From Portunus trituberculatus (taxonomy: Eukaryota; Arthropoda; Malacostraca; Decapoda; Portunidae), in the NCBI RefSeq assembly GCF_017591435.1, contig NC_059304.1, positions 25,598,826-25,662,825 on the forward strand: DNA of 64,000 nt, read 5' to 3'. Of this stretch, positions 48,450 through 59,150 are shown piece after piece (the stretch's first letter is position 1; each line of letters opens with the position of its first letter). The notes beneath the pieces are model-generated. The model was not told the origin of the DNA. It did no database searches and saw nothing but the letters and a program-made list of their open reading frames with translations. Both the position numbers and the translations under genes were made by a program.

Positions 48450-49382
48450 ATGGCGGCCGTGAACTCGAAAGATGAATCAGACTTCACAGGATTTCAAGGA
48501 ATAATGGAGAAGAGCGCTTATGTGAAGAAAATTCTGGAGTTGGAAGGTAAAATTGAAAACTGTTTGAAAAGTATGGGGGCCTGGAAACGAGTTATGACAA
48601 TGTAAAGAAAGACTGTGCCGATATGAAGAAGGAAAATGAAGCACTGAAAGAGGAAGTTAAGCTAATTAAAGTGAATTGCGAAAAATGTGGAGAATCTCTA
48701 GGAAAAGTGATGGAGAAGCAGGCTGAATGGAAAAAAGTCAGGAAGTGGAAAGAAAGGAGGTAAATTACAAAGTTGCAAGTCTGGAAAAGGAAATCAAAGA
48801 GTCTGGGGAGAAAACTTTGGGCCTTGCTGAAATTATAGATCAACAGATCATAGAAGAGAAGATTGCTGAGAAAGTGGTGAAGGTTATTAAGTCAAATGAG
48901 ACATTGGTGAGGGAAACTGTAGACAAAAAGAGATGTGTGGTGATATTTGGTGTGGAGGAGGATAAGACACCGAGTAAAATGGAGAGAGAGAAAAACATAA
49001 AAAAGGTGATAAATAATATCATTAATGTGGTGCAGGAGGAGGGAAAAGACCTAGTACAAGAAATAGAGGACTTCCATAGAATTGGAAAGTTCACAAGAGA
49101 AGGTATGAGGCCAATAAGAATCAAACTTAAGTCACAAAAGGATGTAGATGAATTGGTGGAGAAGTCATGGAGGCTAGCCCAGCAGGAAACAACAAGGAAG
49201 ATTTGGTTGAGAAGAGATCTCGGTGAAAAGGAAAGAGAAATGTTAAATGAGTTGAGAAAGGAGGCTTTGAAAAAAATGAAGAGAGGACAGAAGAGGAGAA
49301 GAAAGAGTTTTTCTGGAGAATCTTGGATATGAGACTGAGGAAGTGGTTCATAACCCAGAAAAGTACAGCAAGAAAGGACTAA
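48450..49382 (+). pseudogene. LINE L ORF1
   Basis: The ATG lies in CAACATGGCGGCC, a good initiation context. The N-terminus reads MAAVNSKDESDFTGFQGIM. A coiled-coil region follows in pieces (ILELEGKIENCLK, MKKENEALKEEVKLIK, VASLEKEIKESGEKTLG) with frame breaks near 48585 and 48750. Then come RCVVIFGVEEDKTPS, RPIRIKLKSQKDVDELVEK and KIWLRRDLGEKEREM. A missing A near 49275 shifts the end; the stop of the original frame is the TAA at 49380-49382. Confidence 0.8.
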
Positions 49383-49394
49383 AGAAACTTACGT

Positions 49395-52210
49395 ATGAGC
49401 GGAATGTAATGTATTCCAACATAAATGGAGTGATATCGGGATTTTAGAACTCAACGATTACTTGAGGGACAAGAACCCAGATATTGTGGGTCTTACTGAA
49501 ACAAAACTGAGAGAGGAGAAGACCTGATGATGGTTGGAGAAGGAAATATAATGTTTGGAAAAGAAATAGAGTAGGTAAGATGGGAGGAGGAGTGATGTTG
49601 CTGGTTAAAAAGATATAAAGGTGGATCAAGTGAAAGAAGGTATGGGAAAGGCAGAAGTGCTAAAGATCAGAGCAGAAACTAATGAAGGAAAAAGAGGCAC
49701 TACATAGTGGTGTACGTACCACCTAAGACAAATGCATGGTCAGTACAGGAATATGAAGAAATGATAAGTGATACAGGAACATGTCTGGAAGAAATGTTGG
49801 GTGGCTGTGAACGAACTATAATGATGGGAGATTTTAATTGTAAAGAGGTGTGTTGGGAGGACTGGTCAATGGAAGGATCAGAGACAACATGGGGAAATAC
49901 ACTATTGACACTGGCAATGGAAAATGTGTTAACTCAGTGGGTCAAAGAAGATACTAGGTTTGGAGGAGAGGGAGCATCGTCAAGACTGGACTTGGTCTTT
50001 AGTACAGAGCCAATGGTCATTGAGGAGATGAGGGTGGAGTGCCCTTTAGCAAAGAGTGATCATGCAGTTTTGGAGTTCAAGGTGATAGATGAAGAGAAAT
50101 CTAGAAGAAATGAAGAATATAAAGTGGGAAGATGGAATTATGCCAAGACAGATTTTGGAAACCTAAAGAAATTCTTTCAAGAGACAAATTGGATGAAATT
50201 CAAGAGTGCTAAGGAGCAAATGAAAAGTGGAAGGAATTTATAAAAATATACAAAGAAGGTGAGAAAAATTTGTACCAATAAGACAACATAGAGAAGTTGG
50301 AAAGCAGGACTGGTTTAACGATAGATGTGAAAAGGCTAGAACAAGAAAAGAGGATGCATGGAAGAGGTGGAGAAGGAAAAGACGGATTAAGCAGTGGGAA
50401 AGTTACAAAAGAGCAAGAAATGAATATGTGTTGATTAGAAGAGAAGAAAGAAAGAAACAAGAAAAGGATATAATTGATAAATGTAAAGACCAACCAAGGC
50501 TTTTTACAGACATGTGAACAACAACATCAAAAATAGAGAAAGTATTGAAAGTTTAGAAGTAAATGGAGTATGCAGTGAAGATCCCAGGAAATGGCAGAGG
50601 CTATGAATGGATGCTTTCGGAAGGTATTCACAAAGGAGACTGCTTTTGACAAACCACTGGTAATGGAACAGAAAGGGATTATGAAGGAGTTTCAAGTAAC
50701 TGTGGAGGAGATCAAGAACATGATGGGGAGTTTAGAAGTGAGAAAAGCTGTGGGACCTGATGGGGTATCAGGATGGATTTTAAGAGAATGCAGGAGCAAT
50801 TGGCAGAAAAAGTTTGTGAAGTAATTGATGCCTCATTAAGGGAAGGTGTAGTGCCCCAAGACTGGAAAAGAGCTAACATTGTCCCAATCTATAAATCAGG
50901 TAACAAGAGAGACCCATTGAACTATAGACCAGTGTCACTTACAAGTGTGGTAGCTAAGATGTGTGAGAGGGTGGTGAAGAATAGATGGACAGACTTCTTG
51001 GAGAAAAATGACATACTTTGTGAGTGTCAATTTGGTTTTAGAAAAGGGCGTTCATGCACGACAAACCTGATATGTTACTATTCGAGGGTGATAGATGTAA
51101 TACAGGAAAGAGATGGTTGGGCTGATGGAATATATCTGGATTTAAAAAAGGCCTTTGATAAGGTACCACACCGGAGACTGATCTGGAAACTTGAAATGGT
51201 AGGAGGAGTGCATGGCAGTTTACTAAAATGGATGGAAGACTTTTGGTAGGAAGAGAAATGAGAACAATAATTAAGGACAGACCATCAGAATGGGGATTGG
51301 TGGAGAGTGGAGTTCCACAGGGATCAGTGTTGGCACCAGTAATGTTCGCGGTCTACATAAATGACATGGTGGATGGGGTGTCCAGTTATGTGAGCCTATT
51401 TGCAGACGATGCAAAATTGTTAAGAAAAGTGAGATGTGACAAAGATTGCGAACTACTCCAGGAAGACTTGGACAGAATATGGAAATGGAGCTGTACATGG
51501 CAAATGGAGTTCAACACGACAAAATGCAAGAAAATAGAGTTTGGCAAGAGTGAAAGAAGAATCAGGAGTATGTACAAGATAGGAAATGAAGACATAAAAC
51601 CAGTCATGAAGAAAAAGACCTTGGGGTGACAATTACCAATGACCTATCGCCAGAGAGACATATAAACAAAATAATTGGAGAAGTATTGAACTTATTGAGG
51701 AACATAAGAGTGGCGTTCGTATATTTAGATGAAGAAATGATGAAGAAAATAATTACTGCAATGATAAGACCGAGGCTTGAATATGCAACAATACAGTGGG
51801 CTCGAACTTAAAGAAACACATAAGGAAACTAGAGAAAGTACAGAGGGCTGCAACAAAATGGTGCCTGACTTAAGAGATTTGACTTATGAAGACAGACTGA
51901 AAAGAATGCAACTTCCGACCCTGGAAAACAGAAGAGAAAGGGGAGACCTGATAGCAATATACAGAGTGATGATTGGCATGGAAAAATGGATAGGGAAGAT
52001 CTGTGTATGTGGAATGAAAGAATGTCGAGAGGGCATGGGAAAAACTAAAATGGCCACTTATAGGAGAGATGTGAAAAATATAGCTTCCCTCATAGAAGGG
52101 TGGAAGCATGGAATAGTTTAGACGTGGAAGTGGTCAACGCAAGGAATATTCATGATTTTAAGAAAAAGCTGGACATTAATAAATATGGAGACGGGACAAC
52201 ACGAGCATAG
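49395..52210 (+). pseudogene. LINE L ORF2 (endonuclease-reverse transcriptase)
   Basis: An early TAG near 49445 and a TAA near 49615 interrupt the endonuclease. From 49707 to 50240 it is open: VYVPPKTNAWSVQEYEEM, MMGDFNCKEVCWEDW, SRLDLVFSTEP and AKSDHAVLEFKV. The RT frame from 50773 to 51249 is the best in this subfamily: NYRPVSLTSVVAKMCERV, CQFGFRKGRSCTTNLICYYS and YLDLKKAFDKVPHRR. It stops at the shared T-run deletion. SGVPQGSVLAPVMFAVYINDM, SLFADDAKLLRKV and the C-terminal block follow in other frames to a TAG at 52208-52210. Confidence 0.88.
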
Positions 52211-52253
52211 CTCTTTTCCCGTATGTTACAATTAGGTAAATACAATTAGGTAA

Positions 52254-52255
<2 letters not shown>

Positions 52256-52323
<68 letters not shown>
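52256..52323. repeat. (AC)n between LINE L and LINE M
   Basis: 68-bp perfect AC tract joining copy L to the truncated start of copy M. Confidence 0.98.
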
Positions 52324-52325
<2 letters not shown>

Positions 52326-52334
52326 CTTAAGAGA

Positions 52335-53231
52335 GTGTCAAATATTGAATGTAAACTAGATAAACTGATAAAGGAGAAGATGGAAATGAAAGAGAATAAA
52401 GAACAGGAAATGGAGTTTATAAGACTGAGAGAAAGGATAAGAAAAGTGGAAGAAAATGAAGCTAGGCTAAGAGCGGAAAACGAAGAACTAAAAAAGGAAG
52501 TAGCTAACTACAAGAAGCAGATGGAAGAAGGACTCGGTAAAGCCGAGAAAGAAAAGGAGAAGCTGAAAGATCTAGTAAACAAGGAAGAGGAAAGAGTACA
52601 GAACGTGATTAAAAAAGAAGTACAAGCATGGAGAGTCCAAGATAAGAAAGATAAGGCCGATTTTCAGGAGGTGATTCAAGAACAACTTAAAGAAAAAGAA
52701 GAAAATATGACAAACAAAATGATAGGAGTCCTCAAGACAAAAGAAAATCTAGTTAGAGAAATTGCAGAAAAAAGAAGAGTGTAGTCGATTTGGAATAAAA
52801 GAAAAAATATAAAATATAGACCAAAAAGAAAAAGAAGAAATGAAATCAGTCAAAGACCTACTGAAGAATCTTAATGACGAAGATAGGCAGAACTTGGAAG
52901 AGGAAGTAGAAGAAATAAACAGAATGGGACCATATCAAGAAGGAAAACGAGACCAATTAAAATACTACTAAAATCACAAGCAGCAACAGAAGAAATATTA
53001 TATAGAACAACAAAACTTAGAGAAACAGAAGGCTGCAAGGATATCTATATAAAGAAAAATAGAAATGAGGAAGAAAGGAAGAGATACAATGAACTGGCAG
53101 CAGCAGTAAGGGAAAAGAATAATGAAAGGTCAGAAGAGGAGAAGAAGGCATTTTTTTGGAGAATTCTAGGAGACAGGATAAGGAAATGGTATATAAATGA
53201 GAAGGAAGAGAAAAAAGTGGAACAAGTTTAA
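52335..53231 (+). pseudogene. LINE M ORF1
   Basis: A long Lys/Glu-rich coiled coil is open for about 145 codons (IRLRERIRKVEENEARLRAE, NYKKQMEEGLGKAEKEKEK, VIQEQLKEKEENMTNKMIGV) and ends at REIAEKRRV, where the frame breaks before the RRM-like strand. Later blocks include IYIKKNRNEEERKRYNELAA and an FFWRILGDRIRKWYINEKEE tail ending in a TAA at 53229-53231. Confidence 0.78.
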
Positions 53232-53260
53232 CTAAAAATGATAAAGGCAAAAGACTAAAA

Positions 53261-55034
53261 ATGATGTATACGAACATAGACGGGTTTTATCAAGTAAATT
53301 AGAATTAAGAGATTACATAAGGAAAGAAAATCCAGATATTGTATGCCTGGCTGAAACAAAACTAAATGAGGAAATCAAAACAGTCTTGGATAATAGGTAT
53401 AATGTATGGAGAAGAGACAGAGAAGGTAAAGGAGGAGGAGGAGTCATGATAATGTTAAGGAAGGAGATAGTGATCAATCAAGTGGAATGTGGGGAAGGAA
53501 AAGCAGAAGTATTGTATATTAAGATGCATATTAATAAAAAAGAGATAACAATCATTGTAACATATGTGCCACCAAAAACAAATTCATGGACCAATCAAGA
53601 ATATAAAGACATGATAGATGACACAATAAGGAGTCTAATGAGAATCGTTAAAGAAAGGAGAAAAGTGATATTAGTAGGAGATTTCAACTGTAAAGAAGTG
53701 GACTGGGAAAATTATGAAAGTGGTATGGGGGAAGAAGCCTGGGGAGAAAGATTCTTGAACCTAATGATAGACAATATGATGGACCAGAGAGTAAAGGAAT
53801 GCACAAGATTCAGAGGAAACGAGCGAGCGAGATTGGACCTAGTTTTTACAAGGGTATACAAATGAATGACGATATAAGATATAAGTGCCCATTGGGAAAG
53901 AGTGACCATGCAATATTAGAAATAGATATAGAAGAAGGAAAGGAAGATAGAGACGATTCATACAAAGGAGACCGATTAAATTACAGAAAGGCTGATATTG
54001 AGAATCTCAAGAACTATTTTAAAACGTAGACTGGGAGGAGATGGAAAACTCAGAGACAATGCAAGACAAATATAACTTATTTTTGGAAATATACAAAACA
54101 GGAGTCAGGAATATGTCCCAAAATATAGACCAAAAGAAGAAGGAAAGAAAGATTGGTTTAATGCAAGGTGTGCTAGGGCAAAGGAGAAAAGAGATGGAGC
54201 ATGGAAAAGGTGGAGGAGAAATAGAATCCAACAAACAAGGAAAACTTCAAGGCAAGAAATGAATATGTTAAGGTGAGGAAGGAAGAGGAAAAGAACTTGA
54301 AAAAGATATTGTCGAAAAATGTAAGGAGCAACCAAAATTGTTCTATAGATTCATAAATGGAAAAATTAGGCAAAAAGAAACAATAGAAAGGTTAAAAGGA
54401 GAGAACGGATGGTGGAAGACCCAAAAGTATGGCAGAACTATTAAATAAAAATTCCAGGAGGTCTTTACTAAAGAATCCAAATTTGAGAGGCCACAGGGTA
54501 ATAGAGAGACAATCTATATGAAAGAGATTAAAGTAACCAAGCTTGAAATAAAAGAGTTAATGAAGGAACTGGATGAAGAGAAGGCAATGGGTCCGGATGA
54601 AGTCTCAGGCAGAATACTGAAAGAATGTAGGGAAGAACTAGCAAGTCCTATATACAACATCATAAAATGCTCAATAGAAAATGGAACAGTGCCAGTAGAA
54701 TGGAAAAGAGCTGAGGTGGTTCCCATATATAAGAATGGAAGGAAAGAACCACCTTTAAATTACAGACCGGTATCACTAACTAGTGTAATATGCAAGATGT
54801 GTGAAAGAATAATAAAGAAACAATGGATCGAGTTCCTTGAAGACAACAAATTAATATCAAATAGCCAATTTGGTTTTAGAAAAAGACGGTCTTGTGTAAC
54901 TAATTTATTGAGTTTCTATTCTAGAATAGTTGATAGAGTACAAGAGAGAGAGGGATGGGTTGACTGCATCTACTTGCATTTAAAAAAGGCGTTTGACAAA
55001 GTGCCACACGCAAGATTACTGTGGAAGTTAGAGG
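53261..55034 (+). pseudogene. LINE M ORF2, 3' part missing
   Basis: The endonuclease runs with few breaks: PDIVCLAETKLNEEI, VTYVPPKTNSWTNQEYKD, LVGDFNCKEVDWENYESG, RARLDLVFTR and GKSDHAILEIDIE. After breaks near 54030, 54240 and 54450 the RT opens at 54518 and stays open through EKAMGPDEVSGRILKECREE, NYRPVSLTSVICKMCERI, SQFGFRKRRSCVTNLLSFYS and CIYLHLKKAFDKVPHA. The catalytic YLDL is changed to YLHL. The frame then passes without a stop into DIRS sequence, giving an accidental fusion of 329 codons. Confidence 0.88.
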
Positions 55035-55258
55035 AAGTAGAAGTTGGAGCGGGAGGACACGGTGTGGACCAAGGTGAGGTTATGCACCCTTGTTACCTGT
55101 TATCCAAACTTGGAGCAGGTTGTCATTTATTCATTGACTATTGTTATTTACTTGTGGTCTTGTGGGTGTTGTATTGTGCCTGTGTTTTTTCTCGTTATCT
55201 CTCAGGAGCGGGACATGTGACAGAAGTGTGCCGTTGTGAAGGTGTTTGGTACATCAGT

Positions 55259-56357
55259 ATGTCTTCCTCGGGTGGTTCTACACCTCAAGCGGTTCCTCAC
55301 ATTCTCGTGGAAGCCGACTCTATTCGTCCACTAGGCATAAGTCGAGGAAGAATATTCAACGGTCTGGGGCCTCTGCTGGTGAGGATGCCGTTGCAAGTGA
55401 TCGTGTGTCTAAGATGGGCCCGACCACCAGTTATCCAGTCTGGAGAAGTTAGCAAACTACTTTATCCAAGATTTTGGAGGCTTTGGCTGTACTTCAAGAG
55501 GATGTGAATAAACTTAAGAGTGACAGAGGTGACAGTGCAAGTGTTGGTAAGTGGCCAGCACAGGACTTAGGTGGTACTCATGAATTTTCTGCCTCCCATC
55601 CCCCTTCTACCTCTGGTGAATTTTCTGGGTTTAGGTCAAAGAAGTGAGTGCTGAAGAAGGTGAGATTGAAGATGAGGTTCCTTCTGGCAGTATTCTGTTA
55701 CAAGCAGCTAAGGCCTATGTGCCCGTGGATGACTGTTCTGAAGCTATTGAAGAACCGATTGCTGCAATGGTGAATCACTGGTTTTCTCATGGTTTGAAAG
55801 ATGAAGTCCATAAGGAGATTTTGGCAGATGAGGTTTCTAAACGTCCTAGAAACTGTAAGGCACTTATTCCAGTCGAGTGCAACTCACAAGCGCTGGATGC
55901 CCTACCCACTGAGGCAAAGAAAGCTGATTTCAGACTAAAGGAAGTCGGCAAGGATATAACTAAGGCTGCCACTATCATTGTTAAATCACTTACTGTTCTG
56001 GACAAGTTTACTAATGAGGAGCACAATCAGGTTATTTGTCATGAGGTGGCTATGCTTAATGGGGCCTTTTGGTTGTTAGGGCATGCTAACTTTAAACTAA
56101 ATATGAATAGACGGTATTTCCTCAAACGTGAGATAAACCAAAAGTATGCCCACTTATGCACTGATAAGACTCCTGTGACTGGCTTACTGTTTGGGGATGA
56201 TCTTACTCAAGCTACCAAACAGATTGAGGAGGCTGAGAGGCTGAAAAACAAGTTTATCAACAAGAAGACTTCCCATTTTGGAGCTCAGGTCTTGGGAAGT
56301 TTAGTGGTGGCAAGCAACGTGGTTTCTTTGGGAAGCCAGCTTTCCGGGGTATGTTAA
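55259..56357 (+). pseudogene. DIRS gag-like protein, left copy
   Basis: The ATG at 55259 gives MSSSGGSTPQAVPHI, where the right copy has MSSSGGSTPPRSGSSHS, so a small deletion shifts the frame early. The main body is open from 55650: EEGEIEDEVPSGSILLQAAK, MVNHWFSHGLKDEVHKEIL, RPRNCKALIPVECNSQALDA, TVLDKFTNEEHNQVI and LLFGDDLTQATKQIEEAE. The layout before a DIRS RT suggests a nucleocapsid-type role; no zinc knuckle is visible. The function is an inference from position. Confidence 0.7.
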
Positions 56358-56499
56358 CCCAGTTTAAACCGTACGGTTTACACAAACCTGCCACCAGAGG
56401 GGACAGCTGCCCTTCTTATCTCAGAGGGAACTCCTCTTCAAAAAACTCAAGAGGCCGGGGACACTACAATCCCCGGCAGTAATTCAGGTAAGGCATGAA

Positions 56500-56862
56500 T
56501 TTGAAGCGGGTCAGCTTCACAAGTTTATTGATAAGTGGTGCAAACTTACTAATGATCCTTTCATTTTGGATATTGTTAAACATTGCCATCTTGAGATCGA
56601 TGAACAGAACATTACTCATTTATTTTCTGAGGAAGTGAAATACAGATTTAGTGATGAGGAGAAAGTTATTATGACTAATGAAATAAATAAATTGTTGAGC
56701 TTGAAGGTTATCAAGGAGACTCACAGACAGGTGTGCCAGATTATTTTGCCAATTTTCTTGAGAGAGAAAAAAAAGGGTGGCTATAGGATGGTGCTTAATT
56801 TGAAGAAACTCAACAAATTCATGAATTACAACCATTTCAAAATGGAAAATTTTGAGCAGGCA
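56500..56862 (+). pseudogene. DIRS reverse transcriptase, N-terminal fragment, left copy
   Basis: The frame reads DIVKHCHLEIDEQN, EINKLLSLKVIKETHRQV, ILPIFLREKKKGGYRMVLNL and KKLNKFMNYNHFKMENFEQA. This is the fingers region of a DIRS/Ngaro-type RT, where a -F-R-KK-G--R-ILNLK-LN-F----HFKME pattern is typical. It stops at the inversion point, before any catalytic Asp. Confidence 0.82.
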
Positions 56863-57545
56863 GTTTTGGTGCCTACCAAAACTGATTTTTTCACATTAAT
56901 ACAAAACCCAATATTTTGCAAAATCTCCACAGTATCTTTAAAACAAGCAACACAATCCTCAACTGAGTTGCTACACATAAGAGTATCATCTATAAAGGAA
57001 GTAATGGTGTAGCCTTTTAATCTCAAAAAAGAAAAAACTGGCTTCAAAAGTTTAGTGAAAAGACGAGGGCCTGCAGAAACACCATTAGGAAGGCAAGTGA
57101 ATTGGTATATCTTCCCTGCCCATTTAAAACAAAGATATTTTTGCAGCTCTTCTGCAATTTTGACTGAATAATAAGCATGCTTCAGATCAACAGAAGCCAT
57201 GAAAGCACCTGAACTGATTAGCCTAATTGCCTGCTCAAAATTTTCCATTTTGAAATGGTTGTAATTCATGAATTTGTTGAGTTTCTTCAAATTAAGCACC
57301 ATCCTATAGCTACCCTCTTTTTTCTCTCTCAAGAAAACTGGCAAAATAATCTGGCACACCTGTCTGTGAGTCTCCTTGATAACCTTCAAGCTCAACAATT
57401 TATTTATTTCATTAGTCATAATAACTTTCTCCTCATCACTAAATCTGTATTCCACTTCCTCAGAAAATAAATGAGTAATGTTCTGTTCATCGATCTCAAG
57501 ATGGCAATGTTTAACAATGTCCAAAATGAAAGGATCATTAGTAAG
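56826..57545 (-). pseudogene. DIRS reverse transcriptase, right copy with catalytic motif
   Basis: The frame is continuous for 232 codons on the - strand. The fingers region is as in the left copy, then ISSGAFMASVDLKHAYYSVK with the first catalytic Asp, WAGKIYQFTCLPNGVSAGPR, and TSFIDDTLMCSN with the paired Asp of the YxDD-type site (near 56985-56993). NIGFCINVKKSVLVGTKT follows, then it runs into the inversion junction. RNase H and recombinase are missing. DIRS RT normally copies element RNA into circular DNA; that is family knowledge. Confidence 0.87.
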
Positions 57546-59143
57546 TTTGCACCACTTATCAATAAACTTGTAAACCGTACGGTTTAAACTGGGTTAACAT
57601 ACCCCGGAAAGCTGGCTTCCCAAAGAAACCAAGTTGCTTGCCACCACTAAACTTCCCAAGACCTGGAGCTCCAAAATGGGAAGTCTTCTTGTTGATAAAC
57701 TTGTTTTTCAGCCTCTCAGCCTCCTCAATCTGTTTGGTAGCTTGAGTAAGATCATCCCCAAACAGTAAGCCAGTCACAGGAGTCTTATCAGTGCATAAGT
57801 GGGCATACTTTTGGTTTATCTCACGTTTGAGGAAATACCGTCTATTCATATTTAGTTTAAAGTTAGCATGCCCTAACAACCAAAAGGCCCCATTAAGCAT
57901 AGCCACCTCATGACCAATAACCTGATTGTGCTCCTCATTAGTAAACTTGTCCAGAACAGTAAGTGATTTAACAATGATAGTGGCAGCCTTAGTCCTTTAG
58001 TCTGAAATCAGCTTTCTTTGCCTCAGTGGGTAGGGCATCCAGCGCTTGTGAGTTGCACTCGACTGGAATAAGTGCCTTACAGTTTCTAGGACGTTTAGAA
58101 ACCTCATCTGCCAAAATCTCCTTATGGACTTCATCTTTCAAACCATGAGAAAACCAGTGATTCACCATTGCAGCAATCGGTTCATCAATAGCTTCAGAAC
58201 AGTCATCCACGGGCACATAGGCCTTAGCTGCTTGTAACAGAATACTGCCAGAAGGAACCTCATCTTCAATCTCACCTTCTTCAGCACTCACTTCTTTTGA
58301 CCTAAACCCAGAAAATTCACCAGAGGTAGAAGGGGGATGGGAGGCAGAAAATTCATGAGTACCACCTAAGTCCTGTGCTGGCCACTTACCAACACTTGCA
58401 CTGTCACCTCTGTCACTCTTAAGTTTATTCACATCCTCTTGAAGTACAGCCAAAGCCTCCAAAATCTTGGATAAAGAAGTATTGCTAACTTCTCCAGACT
58501 GGATAACTGGTGGTCGGGCGTCCATCTTAGACACACGATCACTTGCAATGGCATCCTCACCAGCAGAGGCCCCAAACCGTTGAATATTCTTCCTCGTCTT
58601 ATGCCTAGTGGACGAATAGAGTCGGCTTCCACGAGAATGTGAGGAACCGCTTCTTGGAGGTGTAGAACCACCCGAGGAAGACATACTGATGTACCAAACA
58701 CCTTCACAACGGCACACTTCTGTCACATGTCCCGCTCCTGAGAGATAACGGGAAAAAACACAGGCACAATACAACACCCACAAGACCACAAGTAAATAAC
58801 AATAGTCAATGAATAAATGACAACCTGCTCCAAGTTTGGATAACAGGTAACAAGGGTGCATAACCTCACCTTCGTCCACGCCGTGTCCTCCCTCTCCAAA
58901 TGGATAACAGGAAAGGAATACCAGGCACTCTTCCCGCTCCAACGGGATCACGGGGTAATAAAGTAAGGTATTAAATAAGTGCCAACCAGCTCTGAAAAAC
59001 AGATAACGGATAACCAATCCCAAAATGGCAAACCGCAGCTGCAAGACAAACACGTCTTGCCTGTACCGAGAACAAAGCGTCACTGTCGGTACCTTGATCT
59101 TTGCGTATCTCATGTGTAGCCTCTCCAGCAATGGCGGTGGGTT
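57228..59143 (-). mobile_element. DIRS-like retroelement fragment, right arm plus extra 5' sequence
   Basis: Inverted relative to the left arm, with about 240 bp more at its 5' end (58904-59143), where CCCGTTGGAGCGGGAAG and TTTGGAGAGGGAGG form a degenerate duplication. A deletion of about 16 bp near 57990 and several substitutions distinguish it from the left arm. LINE N begins at 59151. Confidence 0.8.
57559..58684 (-). pseudogene. DIRS gag-like protein, right copy
   Basis: The ATG at 58684 (- strand) opens a frame through MSSSGGSTPPRSGSSHSRGS, ILEALAVLQEDVNKLKSDRG, EEGEIEDEVPSGSILLQAAK and MVNHWFSHGLKDEVHKEIL to ADFRLKD, where the 16-bp deletion breaks it near 57990. The body resumes at 57906 with LNGAFWLLGHANFKLNMNRR and LLFGDDLTQATKQIEEAE. 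This copy shows the Ser/Arg-rich N-terminus that the left copy has lost. Upstream the same frame is open to 59131, but I regard that as leader. Confidence 0.75.
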
Positions 59144-59150
59144 GCTGAAG

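Larger units (their letters stand above)
48222..52255 (+). mobile_element. LINE copy L (subfamily 1), longest copy, 4.03 kb
   Basis: This is the reference copy for subfamily 1, with leader, ORF1, ORF2 and 3' UTR all present. The leader is 228 nt and starts GGGACATCGTCGATGGCGG right after (AC)n. The 3' end has two CAATTAGGTAAATA units. It shares the T-run loss (51241-51244) and the TTAAAG-site loss near 51808 with B, C and G, plus the ORF1 and early-ORF2 breaks with B. Confidence 0.92.
52324..55034 (+). mobile_element. LINE copy M (subfamily 4), cut off in RT by DIRS sequence
   Basis: The copy starts in the ORF1 coiled coil, about 140 bp upstream of where copy H starts, and follows H closely. 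The match ends near 55034, shortly after KKAFDKVPHARLLWKLEE, where DIRS-like sequence begins. The rest of RT, the C-terminus and the 3' tail are missing and do not reappear on the far side of the DIRS block. Confidence 0.9.
55043..56862 (+). mobile_element. DIRS-like retroelement fragment, left arm of an inverted pair
   Basis: The arm carries a leader, a gag-like frame and the start of a DIRS-type RT. It is the reverse complement of 57228-58903 with scattered substitutions and indels. It ends abruptly at 56862 within the RT. DIRS elements use a tyrosine recombinase and have inverted or split repeats instead of LTRs; recombinase, RNase H and methyltransferase domains are not in the window. Confidence 0.8.

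Noticed and set aside
54518..55507. A 329-codon gene joining RT to a novel C-terminus
   Set aside because: The last ~155 codons are DIRS leader and gag sequence read in the wrong frame after the LINE breakpoint. The fusion is accidental.
55043..58903. DIRS palindrome as a simple sequencing foldback artefact
   Set aside because: The two arms differ by substitutions, a ~16-bp deletion near 57990 and an N-terminal gag indel. A foldback read would give near-identical arms. A misassembly of two loci is not excluded.
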